Shown: positions 1 to 11,003, counted from the stretch's first letter. The stretch: DNA of 64,000 nt from Symbiodinium natans (GCA_905221605.1 CAJNDS010000066.1:132501-196500), one strand, 5' to 3'. Notes: generated by a model not told the origin, from the sequence alone. Numbers and translations: made by a program.

Positions 1-333
1 TAGGGGGGGCACCATGTATGCTCGATCCCAAACCCGACAAACATGTATGCATAAACCTAATATGTAAGTTATGTAGCATCACGAAATACTTCTCTTAATG
101 ATTTTTTTAGGGCGGGGGGTGAGCCAAGCATGGCTTCGCGGTTTATCGCGGCTGTTGAGAGGCCTTTCATGGCGACCCCAAGTTCCTCGCGCGGCGGTGC
201 CCCGAGACATGCAGCAATCGGCATGGGCGGCCCTGCTGCGCTTGCACCTAACCGGGGCACGACTTGGGCCCTCACTTTTCACCTCAGACCCTAGAATATC
301 CCTCAGTTTTGGCCCAGTTTGCGCCAGTTTCAG

Positions 334-384
334 ATTTCGCAACCTTTCGCAACCTTTCGCAACCTTTCGCAACCTTTCGCAACC
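334..384. repeat. 10-nt tandem repeat (AACCTTTCGC)n
   Basis: About five head-to-tail copies of AACCTTTCGC with almost no variation. The run lies in GC-rich sequence with no convincing exon, so it appears to be a young minisatellite. Confidence 0.85.
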
Positions 385-781
385 CGGAGCCTCCCAGGAA
401 GTTGGGTTTGGACCTGCCTCGGCCGCTGGGAGAGTTTGCACCGGCTCTCCCCCCCGAGGAGGGGGGTGAACGATTTCGGGGTTGTGCGGGTTCACAAACG
501 GGTCGACAAGTTTGGGGTGGTGCATGGGGGTTCCCAAACACGCGGTTTGCATAAGGGGGTGAAGACTGGATCAGGGTGCGCATTGTTAGGGAATGTTTCA
601 GTTCACATGCCTTGGTCAACCGCTTCAGGACCCCCTTGACCCTAGCGCGCCCTAAGCCCAAAAAGAAGGCGACAGAGAGCCCATCAGGTTGCCCAATGGA
701 CGTGCCGGCAGTGGGCGGGTCACTACGGGGTGGCCAACAAGAGATGCTCAAGCAAGGCGATCTTGAAGGCAGGACGTATTT

Positions 782-875
782 CGGGGTTGTTTGGGTTGTT
801 GGGGTTCTTTGGGTTGTTTGGGTTGTTTGGGTTGTTTGTGTTATTTGGGTCATTTGGGATTTTTGGGTTGTTTGG
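782..875. repeat. 9-nt tandem repeat (GGGTTGTTT)n
   Basis: Imperfect copies of GGGTTGTTT, with variants GGGTCATTT and GGGATTTTT. ORFs crossing it carry Val/Trp/Gly runs and are by-products of the repeat. Confidence 0.8.
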
Positions 876-1083
876 GTGGGCTGCGGTTCGCAGTCGTTAG
901 TTTAGGTCTTGCATTTCCCTGGAGGCATCGAACTGCGATGAGGGCTGCCGAGTTGTTTTCCAAGGCAGCTCTTTCAATTTCAGTGCATTTCCGAGCAAAC
1001 CCTAATTGGCCTCCTACGTTCTCCAAACATGTTCGCACCATCGCCTTCCCTGCTCTCTTGACGTGATGGTTCTGATATCGACA

Positions 1084-1182
1084 AATTGCCGCTGCCGCTG
1101 CCGCTGCCGCTGCCGCTGCCGCTGCCGCTGCCGCTGCCGCTGCCGCTGCTTCCGCCGCCGCCGCTGCTGCTGCTGCTCTGAT
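1084..1182. repeat. (CCGCTG)n / (CTG)n microsatellite
   Basis: About ten copies of the hexamer CCGCTG, followed by (CCG)n and (CTG)n. The hexamer keeps frames open on both strands, giving Cys-Arg or Gln-Arg runs that are not evidence of a gene. Confidence 0.9.
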
Positions 1183-1539
1183 GTGTTCACGATGCTCTCT
1201 GTGCCTCTCTGGAAAGAGAGGCGCTTTCTCTCGCGCGCGCGCACCATGCTCTCATCCTCCCCAGCTCCATCGAAGGCTCAGTGCTCATGATGCTCTAAGC
1301 GCGCGTAAAGCACTCAAGGCTGAAGCAGCTTGCCTGAGACCCCAGTGCCCGAGGTGACGAGGCCTTCATGCAACGGCGCTGCCCAGAGACCTGCCACAGC
1401 AACGGAACGGATCTTGCGCAGCCGCTGAAACAGTTCGAAAAGGTCGTGGGGCCAGAGGCGAGCTTTGGTGTAGAGATGTTGTAGAGTCTGGAGGGCCGAC
1501 TTACGAGATCTCGTGGGTTCGAGGGTGTTAGGTAGCTGT

Positions 1540-2172
1540 TGGGGGTCTGGGGTATTGTTGTTTTTGTGCGTGGAAGAATCCGGCTCGTGCAGGTGGGAAG
1601 CTGGGATTGCCCCAAGTGGCTGAGCCTCTACCATGCTCCTGGCTGTGCAGCGGACGCCATTCGAGCGTCGCCTAGCTGTGATGATGGTTGCCACCAGGCT
1701 CTCGCGGGTGACCCCTTCTTTGTGTTTCGCCGCTGCCCGGAGAGTTGCAGTGACCCGGCACCGTCTGATCACTCATCAGCAGGACAGCTTTGTTTTGCAG
1801 CTGAAGTTGAAGGGGTTTGGGCTGGTAGCGTGGTAGCGTGGCTTCAGCACCAGGACTGGCGCTGCCGAGTTCACCGGAGCAAGCGCATGAGCGGCGGCAG
1901 CCAAGCATGAAGAAGCAAGTGTCGTCGTTGCTGGACAGATTGCCGCCATGGCTACCGCTGCTGCTTGTCCTCCCGTGCCTACCGTGCCTCCTGGTTTTGC
2001 GGGCGTGCAGGCGCGCCCGGCGCTCGGACATGGTCGGCGAGGCCAGTGCCAGTACATCACAAAAGAACATGGTCTGAAATGGTCTGAAGAAGCTAAGAAA
2101 AGGGAGAAAAGGGAGCCTAAACCCGGATCGTCTTTAGATTCGTGCATCTCCCCGCTTCGCCTCGAAAAATGA
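1540..2172 (+). other. ORF-dense stretch, possible exons unresolved
   Basis: Several short + strand ORFs overlap here. One of 67 codons starts at the ATG at 1633. Another starts at the ATG at 1948 in a strong context (GCCGCCATGG) and ends at 2172. No domain is recognisable, the frames compete with each other, and third-position GC does not pick a winner. An exon may be present but no frame can be defended. From 1 to 1540 nothing but repeats and unsupported ORFs is visible. Confidence 0.2.
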
Positions 2173-2286
2173 AAAGAGGTCGGCACGCCGCTGCACGAGG
2201 GTGGCGAGTTTAGTGAGTTCGAGGGGCGTGAGCCCAGAACGAGCTGGTGGCCCAGCAGCTCGGCTGTCATATTTTTTTTACAGTGG

Positions 2287-2333
2287 AGGAGGAGGCGGGG
2301 AGGAGGCGGGGAGGAGGCGGGGAGGAGGCGGGG
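2287..2333. repeat. 11-nt G-rich tandem repeat
   Basis: Four to five copies of GGAGGAGGCGG, purine-rich on the + strand. Confidence 0.8.
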
Positions 2334-2399
2334 GACAGGGATGAGGGATATTGAGGGATGAGGCTGCTGTGCAGGAGGATGGCGACGATCTGACAGTTT

Positions 2400-3460
2400 T
2401 GGCCTGGTGATGGATTTCTTTTGACTTTTTTTCTCCGGGGGCTGAGAGACTGGGTTGGAGGCCTCACAAAGGCTAAGCCGGTTAAGCATCTGTGTCAGCT
2501 CATTTCTTCGTGGCCTTCACATTCGATCCGAGTTAAGAATCTTTTGCATCTAGAAGAGCCTCACACCAGCGTCTTCAGGGCTGCGCAGTCTACATTAGCC
2601 GCATCAGCCGTACCAAGGATCCCGCAGCATGGCACCTGCGAGGGAGGTGGAGCTTCAGTGAGAAGCTCTTGCGTGTTGGGGGGTCTTGTCGCTGGGTGGC
2701 AAGATGTAGCCTAGGTGCAGCTTGCATTCTTTTAAACAAAGGTCGGTGCCCTGCGAAGCAGTGCGCCCATGTGCGCTCCCTCCGAAAGCGAATGGAGCAG
2801 TCCGCAGCAGCGCAGCTGCGTCCCCCCCTCTCGGGTGGCCGAGGTTCGCCCCTCCTTGCCAAAAACAAGGGATGTGCAATGCTCCACTGGTCTCTTCGAC
2901 CAAAACCTACCTCGACCCTCAACTCTCAACCCTCAACCTCCTGCAGTTCCAGAATCTGTCATCCCTTCCCCCTAATATTAGTACCCCCCCCCGACATAAA
3001 CAAGAACCGTGGCCCCAAATCCCGATCCCGTGCCTGTCACTATTTCTTGGAACCTCTACAGAGAGAGGGGGGGTTTAGGGGGGGGGGTCGGAAGCCTTAA
3101 ACCTTTCCCAAACCTGAACCTTTAGGGCTTAAGGTTTTCCTTAAACCCTCAAACCAACCAACATCTTGAAGCTCCCTTCCCTCCCTTCCTTCCCAGCCGT
3201 CCCTTCCCTCCCAGTCATTCCGTCCTAGTAGATAGCACTTAGCTGTCTGCGAGCTGTCTAATAGGACGGGCTGGTTTTGTGGACGAACGATACCAACCCC
3301 CCTAATACTAAAAACCCTTTGGGGGTTTTATACAAGGGGGGGGGGAGGGGGGGGGCCTTTAATATTCGGTGGAAGGGATTAAGCTTGAGAAGTCTTGCCG
3401 TGATTCGGGCAGCCTGTGCCGCAGCAGTTTGCCAATCAAGATTCCTTATAGAGAAGAATA
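2400..3460. other. No supported gene; G/C-tract-rich DNA
   Basis: Short ORFs occur on both strands around 2600-3080 and shadow each other. None has a motif, a splice context or a clear coding bias. Runs of G or C (for example near 3070 and 3340) and scattered telomere-like heptamers dominate the right half. Confidence 0.4.
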
Positions 3461-3463
3461 AAC

Positions 3464-3775
3464 CCTAAAAACCCTAAACCCTAAACCCCAAACCCTCAAC
3501 CCTAAACCCTAAACCCTAAACCCTTGAACCCTGAACCCTGAACCCTGAACCCTGAACCCTGAACCCTGAACCCTGAACCCTGAACCCTGAACCCTGAACC
3601 CTGAACCCTGAACCCTGAACCCTGAACCCTGAACCCTGAACCCTGAACCCTGAACCCTAAACCCTGAACCCTGAACCCTGAACCCTGAACCCTGAACCCT
3701 GAACCCTGAACCCTGAACCCTAAACTAAACCCTAAACCCTAAACCCCAAACCCTAAAACCTAAACCCTAAGCCCT
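3464..3775. repeat. Interstitial telomere-like array, CCCTAAA flanking a CCCTGAA block
   Basis: The block opens and closes with CCCTAAA heptamers, the complement of the TTTAGGG telomere repeat known from plants and dinoflagellates. The core, about 3530-3720, is an almost pure run of the one-base variant CCCTGAA with a single CCCTAAA near 3655. It sits inside the window with unrelated sequence on both sides, so it is not a chromosome end. It could be a healed break, an ancient fusion point or an amplified variant. Confidence 0.9.
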
Positions 3776-4967
3776 ACTTACTCTGTCCGGGAGCCTTGTA
3801 GCAATGTCCATACCATTGCTCATCCTTCTCTTGTCGCTTGGCGCGGCCCTGAGGCAAACAGGCTCCGGGCTGGACCAGGCTTGGGGTTTTAGGGTTTGGG
3901 GTTGAGGGCTTAGGGGTGTCTCCATGGATTCCGATTATGCAGCGAGTCCGGGTCTTAAGACCTTAGGCATCTTTAGATCGTCTTCCAGGAGCTAAGCCAA
4001 TGAGTCACAGGCTACGCGCCGGGCAGCCTCCCGCCAGGCGAAGCACGTTGAAGCCTTGAATGAGGCCCTGCGCGAGATCGAGAGGCTCGAGGAGCTCGAA
4101 GCTGCAGAAAACAGGAGCCCCTGGTGCGTTTTCTGAAAGAGGAGTTGTTCAGTCGTTCCATCTCGGAGCTCCTTGTATCCTCCCCCTTCCCCCAAATCCG
4201 AAACAAGGGCCATGAACAACACGTTGAGGCTTTAGAGGGCTTGTAGGCCTGTCCCCAGAGAAACCCCTTTTAAACAGTGGCTGATGCACACGTTTGAGGA
4301 TCAAAGCAGCTGTTCTGAGGGCTAAGCCTGCGCCCTAACATGGACTAGTAAGCCCGCCCCTCTCCCCGTCAAGCCCTCAGCATCCATGTACCTGCATCTC
4401 TTGGGCCTTGAAGGGGTTCGCTGTAAGATCGAGCTTTGGGTTGTGTTGGGAGTCCCAACTTGTTTGTGAGAGCAAGGGTGGGGTGGGCTCCGAAAACCCG
4501 AAACCCTAAGCCCTGGATCTCGCCTTTCAGCCGTGAAATCGGAGCTCAAAGCAAAACCTGGAACCCGGGGCCTTTATATTCCTTTCGGGCCAAGTTCACA
4601 CCTGGGGGTAGATTTAACATCGGTCCCCATAAAACCCCTAAACCCTAGACCCAAAAAAAGGAGCTGGAGGTCGGGATACGAACCTGCTCTGTTCGATTGG
4701 CCCAGCACTGAAGTTTAGGGGCTTAGGGCATCTTCGCATGATGGGGTTGTCAGCTCGTCCATACTCACGTTCTATTATTCACCATATCAATCAGAGAAGA
4801 AGTGACAATAATTGTAATGGCAGTGCTTCAGCACTAGTTGCAGTTCGTCATAGTTCGAGTAATATTCTTTTTCCCCACCCTCGGTGTGGGGTTGTTAGAT
4901 TTTAAACTCAACTCTTCTCCTTCTCCTCGTCCGGAACTCTTCTCCTCGCCCGTTCTACGCCTCGCTC
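3776..4967. other. No supported gene
   Basis: Contains isolated TTTAGGG/CCCTAAA copies (near 3880-3910, 4500 and 4630) and short conflicting ORFs. No exon with a plausible splice site and coding bias was seen. Confidence 0.35.
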
Positions 4968-4969
4968 GT

Positions 4970-5225
4970 CCCTGGAGTGCCCAACCCCAAAGTGTCCCTG
5001 GAGTGCTTTTAAATATAGAGTGTCCTGGAGTGCTCAACCCCAGAGTCTCCCTCGCGCATGCCTGGAGTGCTGAACCCCAGAGTCTCCCTGGAGTGCCCAA
5101 CCCCAGAGGCCCTACCCCAGAGTCTCCCTGGAGTGATCACCCAGAGTCTCCCTGAAGTGCCCAACCCCAGAGTCTCCCTGGAGAGCCCAACCCCGGAGTG
5201 CCCAGCCCCAGAGTGTCCCTGAAGG
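4970..5225. repeat. Minisatellite, ~26-nt unit
   Basis: About nine degenerate copies of a unit reading CCCTGGAGTGCCCAACC followed by CCAGAGTCT. Copies differ by substitutions and small deletions. Minus-strand ORFs over it show repeated Gly-Trp-Ala-Leu-Gln segments and are by-products. Confidence 0.85.
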
Positions 5226-5598
5226 GTGGGGATGTTCGAAGTAAAATAATTTTTGGAACAGATATTGCAGAACTGCCTGGGTGGCAAGGACGACACGGCT
5301 GGACTCTGGGGATGACGCGCAAAGCTCAAAACACAGAGCAGCAGAGGCAGGAGAATGCCTGGGGTGCAGATTTCCGCCTAGAGGCAGGGAAGGGGCTTGT
5401 AATCCGAAGTCGCTGTTAGGTGGACCAGAAGAGTGCTTGTTGCTGCAAGCTGGGCCGCTGTGACGTAGACGAGAAGGGCATCGACGGCACGCGGGCGGCG
5501 GACTGGCAAGGAAAAAAGCACGCAAACTCGAACATGTAGCCAGGTGAGCCTCTTCAGCCTAAATGGAAAGCTGATAGGAAGAACCAAGGTTAAAGTCC

Positions 5599-7170
5599 AT
5601 GAGAGCCAAGGTTGAAGTCTATGAGCCGGAGCGGTGCTGCAAGCGTATCTCAGTCGAGCAGTGTGTCAAGGACTCCAAGATTACAGCCATCCCAGGCGAC
5701 TGCACCAGCGGCGAGAAGAGGTTGCTGGATAATTTCCTCACATCGGCCATCCCAAGTAACAGCAGCAATCACAGCAAAGCTCAGTGCAAAGCGCAGCTGT
5801 CCCAAGCCTTTGGAGCAATCCAGAACTGGACCGCCAATCTTTCGCTGCATGGCTATTGGATCCACAGCCTGCACACCCTGCACCTGAGCGAGGTGATCTC
5901 TGCCCAGCTTTTCGTGAGTGGCTTCCCTTTTGGTACGGGCAGCATTGGCTCCCGTCTCTTTCGGGTCAAGCAGCGCGTGAAGCTTCTATGGTCGGGGATC
6001 AGCCAAGAAGAGCGAGTTCACTGGAAGAAGATGAAGGAAGCTGGGGAGCTTAGCGAAGACACGGAGCTCGGCGCATTGCTTCCCCGTGGTGCCGAGGGCC
6101 CCTTCGACTCCTGCGACTACCTTGTCACCGTCCTTACCTTCTGGCAGACGGCTTCCTGCAGCCTCCTGAGCATAGAGAGGGACAAGCCTGTGCTGATCCT
6201 CGTCAACAAAAGCGAAGAAGATATGCAAAAGACCGTTTTCTGGAACGTGGAGCTTGCAGCGTTGGCCACAAATCCCCCCCTCAGCAAGATCCAACTGGTT
6301 AGCTTTCACATGGATTGTCTCAGCTTGGTTTCCAAACTTTCGCGAAGGATCGAAGACCTGGCAGGGAATTCCCGTCCGGCTGAGCTGCGCTGGTCGGGCA
6401 TTACAGAGTTCACGTGCGAGCGTGTTGGCACCGATGGTGCTGTGACAGAGAAGCAAGAGGAGTACCCTCCGCCGCTGTGGCGAGCGGAGCTCCTTCAGCG
6501 GCACAACTTGACTGCCAAGGTGTTGAAAGGAAAGGGTTTCGTGGCCGGCTGGCTCTTATCCCGTGGCTTCAGCATAAAGGAGCTCAAAGATTCGGGTTTC
6601 GGAGTCCTGCCGCTCAAGGATGCTGGGCAGACTCTCAAGGATATCAGGGAGGCGGGCTACTCGGCCAAATCGCTTTGGGATCTCGGCCATTCGGGCGAGG
6701 AGCTGAGAGAAGCTGGCTTTATGCCCAAGGAACTCTTGAGGGCTGGATGGGGTGGAAGGCATGATACGGACAAGTTGGAAAAGGTGTCGAAGGGTACGAG
6801 CTCCGAACACCTTAAACAGCTTAAACAGCTGATGAGCAGTCCTCCCCACCCTAGCCACCGCCCGTCCCTTCGGGATCTTAAGGAGGCCGGATTTTCGGCA
6901 GAGGTTCTCAAGGAGGTCTTCCCCTTCGAAGAGCTCGCGAGGGTTTTCACGCACCGTGAGCTTCAGGAGGCTGGTTTCGAGCTCGTGCTTTACAGGGCTT
7001 TCTGTGGCGACAAAGGGCTTGAGGTCGGCGCTTCGGCAGCAGAACTCAAGGAGGCTGGCTGTTCTGCTGCGGAGGTCAAGCAGGCCACCGGCTTCTCGGC
7101 CAAAAGGCTTGGACAGGCGGGCTTTTCCTACCGTGCGCTCAAGAGGGCTGGCTTGTTGGGGAAGCGCTGA
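5599..7170 (+). CDS. Protein with C-terminal decapeptide repeats, unknown function
   Basis: An uninterrupted 523-codon frame starts at the ATG at 5599, has high third-position GC throughout and ends at TGA 7168-7170. No intron is needed, unlike its neighbours. Residues 1-300 match nothing I recognise. They include a hydrophobic strand-like segment (KPVLILVNKSEED) and no signal peptide. From about residue 305 to the end the protein is built of ten-residue units of the form G-[FYH]-[ST]-x-x-x-L-[KR]-x-[AS], for example GFSIKELKDS, GYSAKSLWDL, GHSGEELREA and GFMPKELLRA. A linker near residues 390-425 breaks the array, and a second, looser array follows. Repeats of this type usually stack as short helices to form a binding solenoid; that is inference. 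An intronless gene in an intron-rich region could be a retrocopy, but I found no poly(A) tail or spliced-leader relic. Real coding status is very likely; the function is open. Confidence 0.8.
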   Translation: MRAKVEVYEPERCCKRISVEQCVKDSKITAIPGDCTSGEKRLLDNFLTSAIPSNSSNHSKAQCKAQLSQAFGAIQNWTANLSLHGYWIHSLHTLHLSEVISAQLFVSGFPFGTGSIGSRLFRVKQRVKLLWSGISQEERVHWKKMKEAGELSEDTELGALLPRGAEGPFDSCDYLVTVLTFWQTASCSLLSIERDKPVLILVNKSEEDMQKTVFWNVELAALATNPPLSKIQLVSFHMDCLSLVSKLSRRIEDLAGNSRPAELRWSGITEFTCERVGTDGAVTEKQEEYPPPLWRAELLQRHNLTAKVLKGKGFVAGWLLSRGFSIKELKDSGFGVLPLKDAGQTLKDIREAGYSAKSLWDLGHSGEELREAGFMPKELLRAGWGGRHDTDKLEKVSKGTSSEHLKQLKQLMSSPPHPSHRPSLRDLKEAGFSAEVLKEVFPFEELARVFTHRELQEAGFELVLYRAFCGDKGLEVGASAAELKEAGCSAAEVKQATGFSAKRLGQAGFSYRALKRAGLLGKR

Positions 7171-8448
7171 CATGGGCCAGCAGGCAGCTGAACCCTTAAT
7201 GGCGTGTCTGCCTGCTCGCAGTCCAGAGTTCAGAGGTTCTCTCTCGGCTATATTTCATGCAGGGCTTTCAGCTCACTGGGCCTCAGCATAGGGGCAGCTT
7301 TCGTCTTGAGATGTCTTGAGAGTTTGGTGGCCGGTGCTTCGAAGGTTTAGGTGAGAAGGGCCTGTGCTCCCGCTGGGAGTTCCCCTGGCCGAGCTCGCCC
7401 CGCCAAGGACGGAGCGGACAGCGGAAAAGGGTGACGGCGCTGCGCCGTAAGAAGTCAAGCCAGAGACATCTAGAAGTGCACCCGGCCTCTAAAATGGCTA
7501 TGGTTTAGGCTGTTTAGGCTTTGGGGTCTAGGGTGAAAACCTACTCTGGAGGGTTGCTTCCGACTCGTTTTCTCGGGAGATTCCTGTCCGCCCTATCCTG
7601 CCAGCATTTTGGAGTCGCAAAGAATCCGCGGCAGCGATGCCGGGCCAATGGGTTCCGGGGGGGGGGCGGGACGAGGTTCAGGCAGGACAGGACAAGGCGG
7701 GACTCGCAAACCAAGGTTGAGGGAGGACAAAGGAAGGTGGGAGGGGGTGACGCAAGACGAAGAGGCCGGAGCTGGGCAAAGGCGCGATGAAGGAGGGTTA
7801 GGGTTCCGGGGGGGGGGGGGGGGGGGGGGCAAAGGTTTTGAGCGTAGGTGGGTCCGAACCCAAGCACTTGCAAACCGAGGGTTAGGGTTCCGGCAAAGGG
7901 CTCGAATTAAGGGAGGGGCAAGCACTCTGAGGGCCCCGGCAAAGTCCCAACCCGCCCGGAGGGTCGGGGTCGGGGAAGCCCTGAACCCATTAGGGGCTTA
8001 GAGGGGTAGGGAGGGCAAACCGGGGCACCACGCGGCACTTAGATTCCAAACCTCCAATAGTTTTAGGGCCAGACTTCCAAGATTGCCCAAATTCGAAATC
8101 CAGCAGTGTGGAATTTTGGAATTTTGGAACATAGGGCAAAAAAACTTTGAAGCTTTGCAACGATTTGGCCAGCTAGTTCGTGCCGGCTTTGTGTGATGTT
8201 CAGGCTCCACAATGAGCAAGCATTCCTAAGGGTTAAGCAAGTTTTTCAACCCATTCCCTAAGAAATCTTTATGATGAGGTGCTTCTGGGCCCGCTCGGAA
8301 TGATCCCTCTGAAGGTAGGCAGTACAGGTTTTTCATAGCCGCGACAGGCATTTTGCACAAGCTAACGGTGCCAGCACGTGCAGATTCCAAATACACAGTG
8401 ATCCAGCGCAAAAGTATCTTTTCTAAACGGCCCGCTCTGAGAAAAGCC
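7171..8448. other. Intergenic DNA with G-rich tracts
   Basis: Follows the decapeptide-repeat gene and precedes the glycosyltransferase. It holds a run of about 22 G (7808-7829), smaller G runs and telomere-like GGGTTAGGG fragments. Competing ORFs on both strands across 7540-8000 arise from the G tracts. The 5' untranslated region of the next gene should lie in the last few hundred bases; no promoter motif is identifiable. Confidence 0.4.
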
Positions 8449-11003
8449 ATGGTGTCTTCTGCACCGCTCGCGCGATACAGAGAGCAACCAGCCAGCGACG
8501 ATGGGAAGTTCGGCAACACATACTTTCGCTGGACGCTCCTCCACACACTGATTGTCGTTACCTTGTGCTTCATGCCGATTTGGATGCACTTTGTCCTCCC
8601 AGACTTTGTGGCATACATCAATGCCTCGGGTATGGCTTTCTTCAGCTTGATGTGGATCCTCATTGCTGGGAACGCCGTCCTGAACATGTGGCGGATGACG
8701 CGTGAGCCTCTTCTGCCGGACAGGCCCCCTGATGTTCAAGAGAATGGCCGAGCCCGTTTCCGACACATTGTGATCGTCCCATGTTACCTGGACCCAATCA
8801 ACGTGCTCTTCGATTGCCTTGGATCACTCCTGTCCCAGCAGCACCCAGAACGCTTGGTGGTAGTTGTGGCATTTGAGAAGAAGACCCCAGACGTGCAGAT
8901 GAAGATCGAGACTGTCAAGCAGGCATTTCAGGGCCGCTTTGGGGAGCTCCTGATTTCAGTGCATACGATTCGATGGGAGACGGAGATTCCTGGAGGCTGC
9001 TCCAATAAAAATTTTGCCTTGCGCACGGCGCACCGGCATGTGTCGCAGATGGACCCGCAGTACCAGGAGACCTCGTACACCGTCACGACGTGCGACACCG
9101 ACACATTATTCAGCCCTCGGTACTTTGAAGTTCTAGAGGGGGCGTACAGCCAGGAGAACCCTGTGGGAAGTCCAGTGAAGCTCTGTGTTTGGCAGGGCCC
9201 CCTGTTTTACAACTGGAACTTGGACCAGCGCCCCTTCTTCAATCGCATCACTGGCATCATGCGCTCCCTGATGATGCTGGGCGGGCTGATCTCCTTCAAC
9301 TTGAAGCTGGACACCATTATCTTAGTGCGAGCCCCCCCAAAAAAGACAGCTCAAGCATGCCTCTAGCCATGCCTAGCCTATGCCCATCTATGCCCAACCA
9401 TGCCCAACCCGAAAGCCCGAAGCATCCCGAAGCCCAAGAAGCCCAACAACTCTAAGCGCCCAGAACAAGTGCGAACTGAGAAACCCGATGTCGGTCTTCT
9501 CCTACCCTCTGGAGCTGGGCCTGGAGGCAGGCTTCATCAACCCTCGGCACCTGGGCTGTCTCTGAGAAAGGGGGCTTCCCAAGACCAGCAGAAGCACTGC
9601 AGGAGAACTGAAAGCAGAAAAAAACAAGAACTTGGCTGCAGGTACAGCGTGGACGACATCATCTTCTTGGTGCGGGTAATGTGCAGTGCAAGACGAGGCA
9701 TCCCCGTAAAGCTCTTGCGTGTGCCGGTCATTTCTGGGCCCACCATCGGCACCAGTTTCTGCGAGGACCGCTGCAGGTAGCAACTGATCTTCGGTTGTGG
9801 CCGCACGGTGTCACGCAGTGCTTCTCCGTCTCTCCGTCTCTCTCCGTCTCTCTCCGTCTCTCTCCGTCTCTCTCCGTCTCTCTCCGTCTCTCTCCGTCTC
9901 TCTCCGTCTCTCTCCGTCTCTCTCCGTCTCTCTCCGTCTCTCTCCGTCTCTCTCCGTCTCTCTCCGTCTCTCTCCGTCTCTCTCCGTCTCTCTCTGTCTC
10001 TCGCTTCGCTTGTGGACAGCTTGTCTCAGTTTTTTTTGCGTTTTTTTCTCGCAATGAGCGCGATTAGGAGGTGGACGAGTGGGCGCGGCAGATTCGCCGC
10101 TGGATCATCGGCTCCTCAGAGAGCTTTCACTATTTCCTCACGCACTACCGTGGGCGGCCCTTCTTTGCAGGTCTGAGGTGGTTCCTCATGTTCTTTGTCT
10201 ACTATGCCGTGCTACTGTGCTGTGCCGGCCTTTTCACCGCGGCAGCTGCAGTCCCACTTCCTGGATCAGTTTGGCCCCATGAGTTTCTTCGATATGCTGG
10301 GCTGGTGTCCCTGGTTCTACAGTACTCCGTCTTCGCTGTGGCCTTTGTGATCGACCGTTGTGCCATACGCCACATGACCGTAAAGGAGAATGTCAGTTTC
10401 TTTCGCAACTTCATCCACTGGCTTGTGTCACCCCTGGTGCTGCTGGTGTACAGCTTGATTGCCTTCTATGCCGTTGTCAAGTTCGCTTTCAGAGGCAAGA
10501 AAGATGCAGGTCACGTCATGGCGGCAAAGGCGGGGTTCCAGGCCGTCACCGCTGTCCGAGCCGAAGTCGGAGCGGAGGCTCAGACGTCACAGACGGCACA
10601 GGCCTCACAGGCAGAAGAGAGCTTCGCAGAAGAGAGCTTCCACAGTCGATGCGAAGATGAAGGGCGCCAGAACCCGCTGGAGGGTCGAGGTGGGGGCTTG
10701 GCCAACTTGGCCACTTGCACCGCCCCTCCAATTCGCCCAGGCACATTCCATGCGCTCAGTGATGGCGCGCTTTCCTACGAACTCAACCCCAGGCCCATGT
10801 CCTTCCCCTTGTCTCGACAGGGCTTGGACCCAAGTGTGTGTGTAGGCGAGGCCGCCAATTCGGCCACAAACGTTGAGGACAAGGAGGACAAGGTCTTGTG
10901 CCACTTGCCAGACAGCTTTTACTTCGGCAGCATGCCCTTCCCAACTTTACCAAGCGGACGCTGCTCTCAGGGCTCCCCGCAAGTCTTTACGTATGGCTTA
11001 TGA
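8449..11003 (+). CDS. Processive family-2 glycosyltransferase, four exons
   Basis: Likely a membrane enzyme that polymerises or transfers sugars from a nucleotide sugar, like cellulose, chitin or hyaluronan synthases. The start is the ATG at 8449 in context GCCATGG; the frame is open further upstream but without ATG. Exons: 8449-9326, 9481 to about 9560, about 9642-9765, and about 10071-11003. Two membrane helices (about residues 27-45 and 55-75) precede a GT-A domain. That domain opens with RHIVIVPCYLD (residue 105 on), carries the nucleotide/metal motif DTD (residues 216-218) and an acidic pair in YSVDDIIF. Exon 4 opens with the QxxRW signature (RQIRRW), diagnostic of processive GT2 enzymes, followed by three helices. 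The last ~150 residues are Ser/Ala/Glu-rich with a SQTAQASQAEES stretch and look disordered. The family call is firm. The sugar product is unknown, and the edges of introns 2 and 3 are approximate. Confidence 0.85.
9327..9480 (+). other. Intron 1 of the GT2 gene, GC-AG type
   Basis: The reading frame of exon 1 becomes meaningless after 9326. It resumes in NPMSVFSYPLEL at 9482, which matches the usual spacing in GT2 enzymes. Ending exon 1 after two bases of a codon and starting exon 2 at 9481 restores phase and leaves an intron that begins GC and ends AG. GC donors are frequent in dinoflagellates. Confidence 0.65.
9826..10003 (+). repeat. 10-nt pyrimidine satellite (TCTCTCCGTC)n inside intron 3
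   Basis: About 17 nearly perfect copies lie between the TIGTS exon and the QxxRW exon of the GT2 gene. Since 10 is not a multiple of 3, all three frames stay open and give Ser/Leu/Arg repeats that are not protein. The pyrimidine strand is the coding strand. Confidence 0.9.

Noticed and set aside
284-853. 189-codon minus-strand ORF with a Thr-Gln-rich start
   Set aside because: The start is the GGGTTGTTT repeat and the end the AACCTTTCGC repeat; no independent support.
3464-3775. True chromosome end
   Set aside because: Unrelated sequence lies on both sides and the core is a variant heptamer.
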